NCBI GenBank assembly: GCA_965243415.1
Contig: OZ251549.1
Coordinates: 1,302,001 to 1,366,000 of the forward strand
Direction of reading: 5' to 3'
DNA: 64,000 nucleotides
From: G965204755 sp965243415
GTDB lineage: Bacteria > Acidobacteriota > Vicinamibacteria > Marinacidobacterales > Marinacidobacteraceae
Of this stretch, positions 30,101-42,100 are shown in pieces. Both the position numbers and the translations under genes were made by a program. Numbering within the stretch: the stretch's first letter is position 1; every line of letters begins with the position of its first letter. The notes under the pieces are model-generated. The model was not told the origin of the DNA, did no database searches, and saw only the letters and a program-made list of their open reading frames with translations.

Positions 30101-33100
30101 CTCAGCAGCAACAAGGTCCTGACGATCGCGGCGGGGGATACGACCAGTACCGGGACGGTGACGATCACGGCGGTGGACGACAGCCGGGACGGGCCGGACA
30201 AGAGCGTCACGGTGTCGGGCTCGGCGACGAACAGCCAGGGGATCACGAACCCGTCCGACCGGACGCTGACGATCACGGACGACGATGGCGAGCCGTCGCT
30301 GTCGATCGACTCTCCGAGCGCCACCGAAGGCGACAGCGGTTCGGCGACGCTGACCTTCACGGTTACGCTGAGCGGGGCGAGCGACCGGCAGATCACGGTG
30401 GGCTACGCGGACGCGGCCACGGGGAGCGCGACGAGCGGAACGGACTACACGGCGCTCAGCGACGGGACGCTGACCTTCGCGGCCGGGGACACGAGCCAGA
30501 CGATCACGGTGTCGGTGACGGGCGACACCACGGACGAGCCGAATGAGACCGTGGAGGTAACCCTGAGCGGGGCGACGAACGCAGCCATTTCCACGGCGAC
30601 CGGTATCGGGACGATCCGGGACGACGACGGAGCGCCGAAGGTGACCTTGGCGCTCTCGCCGATCTCCATCGCGGAGAGCGGGTCATCGAACTCCAGCACG
30701 GTCACCGCAACTCTGGATCACCCGTCGAGCGCTGCCACGACGATCACGGTGGAGGCCACGGCGGGGACGAACGCGGCGTCCGGCGACTTCTCGCTCAGTG
30801 CGAACAAGATCCTGACGATCGCTGCGGGAGAGACAACCAGCACCGGGACAGTGACGATCACGGCGGTGGACGACAACCGGGACGGGCCGGACAAGAGCGT
30901 CACGGTGTCGGGCTCGGCGACGAACAGTCAGGGGATCACGGACCCGTCCGACCGGACCCTCGCCATCACCGACGATGACGGGGAGCCGTCCCTCTCCATC
31001 GACTCTCCGAGCGTGACGGAGGGGGACAGTGGCTCGGCGACGCTGACCTTCACGGTGGCGCTGAGCGCGGCGAGCGACCGACAGATCACTGTGGGTTATG
31101 CGGACGCGGGGACCGGCGACGCGACGAGCGGGACGGACTACACGGCGGTCACGGCTGGGACGCTGACCTTCGCGGCGGGCGACACCAGCAAGACGATCAC
31201 GGTGTCGGTGACGGGCGACACCACGGACGAGCCGAATGAGACCGTGGAGGTAACCCTGAGCGGGGCGACGAACGCGGCGATCTCCACGGCGACGGGGGCC
31301 GGAACGATCCGGGATGACGACGACGCGCCGAAGGCGACTCTGTCGCTGTCACCGATCTCCATCGCGGAGAGCGGCGCCTCGAACGCCAGCACGGTGACGG
31401 CGAACCTGGATCATCCGTCGAGCGCGGCGACGACGATCACCGTGGATGCGGCCGCGGGGACGAACGCGGCGTCCGGCGATTTCTCGCTCAGCGCCAACAA
31501 GGTCCTGACGATTCCGGCGGGCGAGACAAGCAGTACCGGGGCGGTGACGATCACGGCGGTGGACGACAGCCGGGACGGGCCGGACAAGAGCGTGACGGTG
31601 TCGGGGACGGCGACGAACACCCAGGGGATCGCGGACCCGTCCGACCTGACGCTGACGATCACGGACGACGACGGGGAGCCGTCGCTGTCGATCGACTCCC
31701 CGAGCGCCACCGAAGGCGACAGCGGCTCGGCGAACCTGACCTTCACGGTGACCCTGAGCGCTGCGAGCGACCGGCAGGTCACGGTGGGTTATGCGGACGC
31801 CGGGACCGGAACGGCGACCAGCGGGACGGACTACACGGCGCTGGGGGACGGCACGTTGACCTTCGCCGCGGGAGACACGAGCAAGACGATCGCGGTGTCG
31901 GTGACGGGCGACACGACGGACGAGCCGAACGAGACGGTCGCGGTGACCCTGAGCGGGGCGACGAACGCGGCGATCTCCGCGGCGACGGGGACCGGAACGA
32001 TCCGGGACGACGACGATGCGCCGAAGGTGACGCTGGCGCTCTCGCCGACCTCCATCGCGGAGAGCGGGTCGTCGAACGCCAGCACCGTCACCGCAACTCT
32101 GGATCACCGGTCGAGCGCCACGACGACGATCACGGTGGAGGCGGCCGCGGGGACCAACGCGGTGTCCGGCGACTTCTCGCTGAGTGCGAACCGGACCCTG
32201 ACGATCGCGGCGGGCACGACGACGAGCACCGGCACGGTGACGGTCACGGCGGTGGACGACAGCCGGGACGGGCCGGACAAGAGCGTAACGGTGTCGGGGA
32301 TGGCGACGAACACCCAGGGGGTCACGGATCCGTCCGACCTGACCCTCACGATCACCGACGATGACGGGGAGCCGTCCCTCTCCATCGACTCTCCGAGCGT
32401 GACGGAGGGGGACAGTGGCTCGGCGACGCTGACCTTCACGGTGGCGCTGAGCGCGGCGAGCGACCGACAGATCACTGTGGGTTATGCGGACGCGGGGACC
32501 GGCGACGCGACGAGCGGGACGGACTACACGGCGGTCACGGCTGGGACGCTGACCTTCGCGGCGGGCGACACCAGCAAGACGATCACGGTGTCGGTGACGG
32601 GCGACACCACGGACGAGCCGAATGAGACCGTGGAGGTAACCCTGAGCGGGGCGACGAACGCGGCGATCTCCACGGCGACGGGGGCCGGAACGATCCGGGA
32701 TGACGACGACGCGCCGAAGGTGACTCTGTCGCTGTCACCGATCTCCATCGCGGAGAGCGGCGCCTCGAACGCCAGCACGGTGACAGCGAACCTGGATCAT
32801 CCGTCGAGCGCGGCGACGACGATCACCGTGGATGCGGCCGCGGGGACGAACGCGGCGTCCGGCGACTTCTCGCTCAGTGCCAGCAAGACCCTGACGATCG
32901 CGGCGGGCGACACGAGCAGCACCGGGACGGTGACGGTGACGGCGGTGGACGACAGCCGGGACGGGCCGGACAAGAGCGTGACGGTGTCGGGGACGGCGAC
33001 GAACACCCAGGGGATCGCGGACCCGTCCGACCTGACGCTGACGATCACGGACGACGACGGGGAGCCGTCGCTGTCGATCGACTCCCCGAGCGCCACCGAA

Positions 33101-36100
33101 GGCGACAGCGGGTCGGAGACGCTGACCTTCACGGTGACCCTGAGCGCGGCGAGCGACAGGCAGATCACCGTGGGTTACGCGGACGCCGGGACCGGAACGG
33201 CGACCAGCGGTACGGACTACACGGCGATACCGACGGGGACGCTGACCTTCGCGGCGGGCGACCTCAGCCAGACGATCACGGTGTCGGTGACGGGGGACAC
33301 CACGGACGAGCCGAACGAGACGGTCGCGGTGACCCTGAGCGGGGCGACGAACGCGGCGGTCTCCACTGCGACCGGAACCGGGACGATCACGGATGACGAC
33401 GGCGCACCGACGGTGACGCTGGCGCTCTCGCCGGGCTCCATCGCGGAGAGCGGGTCGTCGAACGCCAGCACCGTCACGGCGAGTCTGGATCACCCATCGA
33501 GCGCCGTGACGACGATCACCGTTGATGCGGCAGCCGGGACCAACGCGGGTTCCGGCGACTTCTCGCTCAGCGCCAACAAGACCCTGACGATCGCGGCGGG
33601 GGATACGAGCAGCACCGGGGCGGTGACGGTCACGGCGGTGGACGACAACCGGGACGGGCCGGACAAGAGCGTGACGGTGTCGGGTTCGGCGACGAACAGC
33701 CAGGGCATCACCAACCCCTCGGAGGTGACGCTGACGATCACCGACGACGACGGGGAGCCGTCGCTGTCGATCGACTCGCCGAGCGCCGCGGAGGGGGACA
33801 GCGGTTCGGCGACGCTGACCTTCACGGTTACGCTGAGCGCCGCGAGCGATCGGCAGATCACTGTGGGTTATGCGGACGCCGCGACGGGGAGCGCGACGAG
33901 CGGGACGGACTACACGGCGCTCGGGGACAGCACGTTGACCTTCGCCGCGGGAGACACGAGTAAGACGATCGCAGTGTCGGTGACGGGGGACACCACGGAC
34001 GAGCCGAACGAGACGGTCGCGGTGACCCTGAGCGGGGCGACGAACGCAGCGATCTCCACGGCGACGGGGACCGGCACGATCCGGGATGACGACGCGGAAC
34101 CGTCCCTCTCCATCGGCTCGGCCAGCGTCACCGAGGGCGATGGCGGTGCGGCGACACTGACCTTCACGGTGACACTGAGCGCGGCGAGCGACAAGCAGGT
34201 CACGGTGGGCTACGCGGACGCGGGAACGGGGAGCGCGACGAGCGGGACGGACTACACGGCGCTGGGGGACGGGACGCTGACCTTCGCGGCGGGCGACCTC
34301 AGCCAGACGATCACGGTGTCCGTGACGGGGGACACCACGGACGAGCCGAATGAGACCGTGGAGGTAACCCTGAGCGGGGCGACGAACGCGGCGATCTCCA
34401 CGGCGACGGGGGCCGGAACGATCCGGGATGACGACGACGCGCCGAAGGCGACTCTGTCGCTGTCACCGATCTCCATCGCGGAGAGCGGCGCCTCGAACGC
34501 CAGCACGGTGACGGCGAGCCTGGATCATCCGTCGAGCGCGGCGACGACGATCACCGTGGATGCGGCCGCGGGGACGAACGCGGCGTCCGGCGATTTCTCG
34601 CTCAGCGCCAACAAGGTCCTGACGATCCCGGCGGGCGGGACAAGCAGTACCGGGGCGGTGACGATCACGGCGGTGGACGACAGCCGGGACGGGCCGGACA
34701 AGAGCGTCACGGTGTCGGGGTCGGCGACGAACAGCCAGGGGATCGCGGATCCGTCCGACCGGACGCTGACGATCACGGACGACGATGGCGAACCGTCGCT
34801 GTCGATCGACTCCCCGAGCGTGACGGAGGGGGACAGTGGCTCGGCGACGCTGACCTTCACGGTGGCGCTGAGCGCGGCGAGCGATCGGCAGATCACTGTG
34901 GGTTATGCGGACGCCGCGACGGGGAGCGCGACGAGCGGGACGGACTACGCGGCGCTCGGGGACGGCACGTTGACCTTCGCCGCGGGCGACACGAGCAAGA
35001 CGATCGCGGTGTCGGTGGCGGGCGACACGACGGACGAGCCGAACGAGACCGTGGCGGTAACGCTGAGCGGGGCGACGAACGCGGCGATCTCCACGGCGAC
35101 GGGGACCGGCACGATTCGGGACGACGACGGTGCGCCGAAGGTGACCTTGGCGCTGTCGCCGGGCTCCATCGCGGAGAGCGGGACGAGCAATGTCAGCACG
35201 GTCACGGCGAGCCTGGACCACCCGTCGAGCGCTGCCACGACGATCACGGTGGAGGCGGCCGCGGGGACGAACGCGGCGTCCGGCGACTTCTCGCTCAGTG
35301 CCAGCAAGACCCTGACGATCGCGGCGGGCGACACCACCAGCACGGGGACGGTGACGGTGACGGCGGTGGACGACAGCCGGGACGGGCCGGACAAGAGCGT
35401 CACGGTGTCGGGATCGGCGACGAACAGCCAGGGCATCACGAACCCCTCGGAGGTGACGCTGACGATCACCGACGACGACGGGGAGCCGTCGCTGTCGATC
35501 GACTCCCCGAGCGTCACCGAAGGCGACAGCGGCTCGGCGGATCTGACCTTCACGGTGACTCTGAGTGCGGCGAGCGACCGGCAGGTCACGGTGGGCTACG
35601 CGGACGCCGGCACGGGCGACGCGACGAGCGGGACGGACTACACGGCGGTCACGGCTGGAACGCTGACCTTCGCGGCGGGCGACCTCAGTCAGACGATCAC
35701 GGTGTCCGTGGCGGGCGACACGACGGACGAGCCGAACGAGACCGTGGCGGTAACGCTGAGCGGGGCGACGAACGCGGCGGTCTCGACGGCGACCGGAACC
35801 GGGACGATCACGGATGACGACGGCGCACCGACGGTGACGCTGGCGCTGTCGCCGGGCTCCATCGCGGAGAGCGGGTCGTCGAACGCCAGCACCGTCACGG
35901 CGAGTCTGGATCACCCATCGAGCGCTGTGACGACGATCACCGTTGATGCGGCAGCCGGGACCAACGCGGGTTCCGGCGACTTCTCGCTCAGCGCCGACAA
36001 GACCCTGACGATCGCTGCGGGAGAGACGAGCAGCACCGGGACGGTGACGATCACGGCGGTGGACGACAGCCGGGACGGGCCGGACAAGAGCGTGACGGTG

Positions 36101-39100
36101 TCGGGGACGGCGACGAACACCCAGGGGATCACGAACCCGTCCGACCTGACGCTGACGATCACGGACGACGACGGGGAGCCGTCGCTGTCGATCGACTCCC
36201 CGAGCGCCACCGAAGGCGACAGCGGCTCGGTGAGCCTGACCTTCACGGTGACCCTGAGCGCTGCGAGCGACCGGCAGGTCACGGTGGGCTACGCGGACGC
36301 GGGGACCGGAACGGCGACGAGCGGGACGGACTACGCGGCGCTCGGGGACGGCACGTTGACCTTCGCGGCGGGGGATACGAGCAAGACGATCACGGTGTCC
36401 GTGACGGGCGACACCACGGACGAGCCGAACGAGACGGTGGCGGTAACCCTGAGCGGCGCGACGAACGCGGCGATCTCCACGGCGACGGGCACCGGGACGA
36501 TCACCGACGACGACGACGCGCCGACAGTGACGCTTTCGCTCTCGTCCACCTCCATCGCCGAGAGCGGCGCGTCGAACTCCAGCACGGTAGCGGCGAGCCT
36601 GGATCACCCGTCGAGCGCCGTGACGACGATCACGGTGGCTGCCGCCGCGGGCACGAACGCGGCATCCGGGGACTTCTCGCTCAGCAGCAACAAGGTCCTG
36701 ACGATCGCGGCGGGGGAGACGACCAGTACCGGGGCGGTAACGATCACGGCGGTGGACAACCCGACGGACGGGCCGGACAAGAGCGTCACGGTGTCGGGGT
36801 CGGCGACGAACGGCCAGGGGATCACGAACCCCTCCGAGAAGACGCTGACGATCACGGACGACGACGGGGAACCATCCCTCTCCATCGACTCCCCGAGCGT
36901 TACCGAAGGCGACAGCGGTTCAGCGGCGCTGACCTTCACCGTGAGTCTCAGCACGGCGAGCGACCGGCAGATCACGGTGGACTACGCCGACGCCGGGACC
37001 GGAACGGCGACCAGCGGGACGGATTACACGGCGCTCGGCGACGGGACGCTGACCTTCGCGGCCGGGGACACCAGCCAGACGATCACGGTGTCGGTGACCG
37101 GCGACACCACGGACGAGCCGAACGAGACCGTGGAGGTGGAGTTGAGCGACGCTGCGAACGCCGCGATCTCCACGGCCACCGGAACGGGCGCGATCACCGA
37201 CGACGACGACACGCCGACGGTGACGCTGGCGCTGTCCCCGGGCTCCATCGCGGAGAGCGGCGCGTCGAACGCCAGCACCGTAACGGCGAGTCTGGATCAC
37301 CCGTCGAGCGCGGCCACGACGATCACCGTGGATGCGGCAGCGGGGACCAACGCGGCGTCCGGCGACTTCTCGCTCAGCAGCAACAGAACCCTGACGATCG
37401 CGGCGGGGGATACCAGCAGCACCGGGACGGTGACGATCACGGCGGTGGACGACAGCCGGGACGGGCCGGACAAGAGCGTGACGGTGTCCGGGACGGCGAC
37501 GAACACCCAGGGGATCACGAACCCGTCCGACCGGACCCTCACGATCACGGACGACGATGGCGAACCGTCCCTCTCCATCGACTCCCCGAGCGTTACCGAA
37601 GGCGACAGCGGGTCGGAGACGCTGACCTTCACGGTGACCCTGAGCGCGGCGAGCGACCGGCAGGTCACGGTGGACTACGCGGACGCGGGGACCGGCGACG
37701 CGACGAGCGGTACGGACTACACGGCGCTCGGCGACGGGACGCTGACCTTCGCGGCGGGCGACCTCAGCCAGACGATCACCGTTTCCGTTACGGGCGACAC
37801 CACGGACGAGCCGAACGAGACCGTGGAGGTGGAACTGAGCAACGCTGCGAACGCCACGATCTCCACGGCCACCGGCACGGGCGCGATCACGGACGACGAC
37901 GAGGCGCCGACAGTGACCCTGGCGCTGTCCCCGGGCTCCATCGCGGAGAGCGGCGCGTCGAACGCCAGCACGGTGACGGCGAGCCTGGATCACCCGTCGA
38001 GCGCGACGACGACGATCACCGTGGAGGCCGCCGCGGGCACGAACGCGGCATCCGGGGACTTCTCGCTCAGCAGCAACAAGGTCCTGACGATCGCGGCGGG
38101 CGACACCGGCAGCACCGGGACGGTGACGATCACGGCGGTGGACGACAGCCGGGACGGGCCGGACAAGAGCGTCACGGTGTCGGGGACGGCGACGAACACC
38201 CAGGGGATCACGAACCCGTCCGACCTGACGCTGACGATCACGGACGACGACGGGGAGCCGTCGCTGTCGATCGACTCCCCGAGCGCCGCGGAAGGCGACA
38301 GCGGTTCGGCCACTCTGACCTTCACCGTGAGCCTGAGCGCGGCGAGCGACCGGCAGATCACCGTGGACTACGCCGACGCCGGAACCGGCGACGCGACGAG
38401 CGGGACGGACTACGCGGCGCTCGGCGACGGGACGCTGACCTTCGCGGCGGGCGACCTCAGCCAGACGATCACCGTTTCCGTTACGGGCGACACCACGGAC
38501 GAGCCGAACGAGACCGTCGAAGTGGAGTTGAGCCGAGCGGAGAACGCCACCCTCTCCACCGCCGTCGGCACCGGGACGATCAACGACGACGACGGCGCCC
38601 CGTCGCTGGCCATCGGTTCCCCGAGTCTCCGCGAAGGCGATACCGGAACGAGCGACCTCGTGTTCGCCGTAACGCTGAACCCGGCGAGCGGCCAGCGGGT
38701 AACCGTGGAGTACGCGGATGCCGGGACCGGCACGGCGACGAGCGGGATCGACTACACGGCCCTCCGCGGCGGAACCCTGACTTTCGAGCCCGGAGAAACG
38801 AGCCACACGATCTCCGTCTCCGTCGGCGGCGACACCGCGGACGAGCCCGACGAAACGGTCGCGCTCACCCTCTCGAACGCGTCGAACGCGACCATCGGAA
38901 CCGCCGGCGGGACCGGAACGATCAACGACGACGACGATCCGCCTTCGATCCGGATCGTGGGGACGAATGTGAACGAGGGACACCGCGGCTCGACGGCGAT
39001 GCTGTTCCAGGTGAGTCTCAGCGCGCTCAGCGGGCGGCAGATCACGGTGGACTACGCCGACGCCGGAACCGGCACGGCGACCGGCGGAACCGACTACTCC

Positions 39101-42100
39101 GCCGTCGCCGACGGGACTCTCACCTTCGCCGCGGGCGAATTCACCCGGACGATCTCCGTTTCGGTCCTCGGCGACACCGACCGGGAAGGCGACGAAACGA
39201 TCGTCCTGGAACTCGACTCTGCGGTGAACGCGACGATCGGAACCGATTCCGCCACCGGAACGATCCGGGAGGACGACGGCGGGACCTCCCGGGGCGGCGC
39301 GGCCCCGGCCTTCTCCATGGACTCCCCGAGCGTCCGCGAAGGCGACGAGGGTTCGACCTCCCTGGTCTTCACCGTGACGCTGACGCCGGCGTCGGACTCG
39401 GAGGCGACGGTGTCGTACGCCGTGGCCGAAACCGGCACCGCTTCCGCCGCCGACTTCACTGCCCCGGCGCCGGGAACGCTCACTTTCGCCGCCGGAACCA
39501 CGAGCGCGACGATCCCCGTAACCGTTCTCGGTGACGAAGAGGAAGAGGAAGACGAAACGATCCACCTCCGACTCTCCGACCCGACGGGCGCCGTCCTCGC
39601 GAACGCCACCGGCATCGGCGCCATCCTCGACGACGACAGCGCTGACGGTGACGACGGCGGCGGCGGCGGCGGCGGTGGTGGAGGTGGCGGCGGCTCCGGC
39701 GGCGGAGGCGGCGGCGGAGGCGGTGGTGGTGGCGGCGGCGGCGGCGCGGGCGAAGTCCTCGAATTCATCGGCCCGATCCCGGCGCAGACCTGGCGCGAAT
39801 CCGTCCCCATCGCCCCGCTGACCCTGCCGGAAGCCGTCGGCGGCGAGGCGCCCCTCGTCTATGCCCTCTCGCCACGCCCCCCCTCCGGCCTGACCCTCGA
39901 CCCCGCCGGGCGCACCCTCACCGGTATACCGGCAAACCCGCAGCCGGCCACGGCCTACTCCTGGACCGTCACCGACGCCGCCGGCGACTCCGCCTCGCTC
40001 CCCTTCACGATCGCCGTTCGGCCGAACGGCGTCCCCTCGTTCGGCAGGGCCGAGGGGCCGGAACTGCGCTACCGCGCCGGCCGCCGCCTCACCCCGGAAA
40101 CGCTCCCGGCGGCCACCGGCGGGGACGGCGCGCTCACCTACACCGTCACGCCCGGACTGCCGCGCGGACTGTTCTTCGATTCCGACTCCCGGCAGATCAC
40201 CGGGATGCCGGTCGTCCCGAAGCCGCGGACGATCCATACCCTCACCGCCGCCGACGCCGACGGCGACACCGCTTCGCTGCGGTTCGGGCTGCTCGTCGAG
40301 AGCGGCCCGGTGCTGGAGTCGCTGCGCCTCGTCTCCCGCCCCGAAATGGGCGATACCTACCTCTTCGGCGAACGGATCGAAGTCGAGGCCCTCTTCAGCG
40401 AACCGGTCATGCCGAACGAAACCGCGAGTCTCAGCCTCACCATCGGGATGGACATGCGTTCGGCGACCCTGGCCGAGTCCGGCGGCCGGAGGCTCCGCTT
40501 CGCCTACACGGTTACCGAGACCGACCACGATCCCGACGGGGTCAGCGTCAGCGCCGACGCCGGCGGCCTGCTCGTCGCCCGGGTCAGCGCCTCCGGCGGG
40601 AGCGCGGTCGGCCACTTCCACTCGCGCGTTCCCGACCAGCCCGGCCACCGGGTGGACGGCGCGGCGCAGGCGGTGGGGACGCTGCCGCCGGTGACCCTCA
40701 CTCTCGGCGGCGCGCCGGCCCGGGTCCCGGTCGCGGACGCCTTCCACGCCGCCTTCCGCCACGAAGTCCGTTCCGGCGCGCCGGAAGTGGCGACCGTCGC
40801 GCTCGACGGGACGACGGTCGTCCTCACCCCGGTGGGCGAGGGAGAGACCACCGTGACGGTTACCGGAACGAACGCCGGCGGTTCGGCGGAGCAGCGGTTC
40901 GAGGTAACGGTGGTGACCGCCGCCGCCGAGCGCGCGGTGGTCGAGAACGCCGTTGCCGGCCTCGGCCGCAGCCTGCTCTCGAGCGCCTCCGGGAGCGTCG
41001 GCCGCCGCCTGCTCGACGGCGCCACCGGCGTCCGGGACAAAGCCCGGGACGGAGACCGGGGCGAGAACGAGAGCGAGGACGAAGTCGCCTTCTCCGGGCT
41101 GCCCACCGACGACCGCGCCCGTCTCGAAGAAGCCCTGGGAACGGCGCGTTCCTTCACCCTCTCCGCCCGCCGCGCCGGCGGCCCCCGCTGGACCGTCTGG
41201 GGTAACGGCGACCTGCAGTCCTTCTCCGGCGACGCCGGCCCGGCGAACACCTACGAAGGCCGGCCGCGGAACGGCTGGCTGGGCGTGGATGTGGCCCGGA
41301 ACGGGGTCCTCGCCGGGCTCTCCGTCTCCCGCGGCGCCGCCGACCTCGACTACACCTTCGCCGACTCCGCCTCGGACGCGGCCGGGACCGGGCGAATCGA
41401 GACGCGCTTCTTCCAGGTGCATCCTTACTTGAGTTGGTCGCCGGGGGAACGCACCCGGGTCTGGGGCCAGGGCGGCTTCGGCCGGGGTTCGGCGACCCTG
41501 ACCCGGTCGGTGGCCGCCGCCCCGGAGCGCGCCGACCTGAACCTGATGCTGGGCCTGGCCGGTCTCCGCCGGGTGGTGGCGACCGGCGGCGGAACCAGCC
41601 TGGCGCTCCGCGCGGACCTGGGCGGGGTCCGGCTCTCCTTCGCCGAGGGCGGCGCGCTGCTCGACGACCTCTCTTCCACCGTGTATCGGGGCCGGCTCGG
41701 ATTCGAGGTGACCACCGCCCTGGGGCCGCTCACCCCGTTCGCCGAGGTCGCCGGCCGGTACGACGGCGGCGCCGGAGCCACCGGGGCCGGGCTCGAATTG
41801 GCCGGCGGCCTGCGCCTGGCCGACGCCGCCGGCCGCCTCGGGCTGGAGGCGCGCGGGCGGCTGCTGGCGCTCCACGCCGCCTCCGGCTACCGGGAGTCCG
41901 GGCTGTCGCTCACCGCCCGGTTCACCCCGCAGGGCGTCGACCGGGGCCTGCTGATGGAGGTGCGCCCGGCCTGGGGCGCTTCGGCCTCGGGGGCGCAGGC
42001 CCTCTGGCAGGACGGCGCTCTCGGCAACGCCGCCGGCGCGCCCGCCGCCGGCCGCGCCGGTTCGCTCGCCGCCCGGATCGGGTACGGAATGGGCCTCCTG

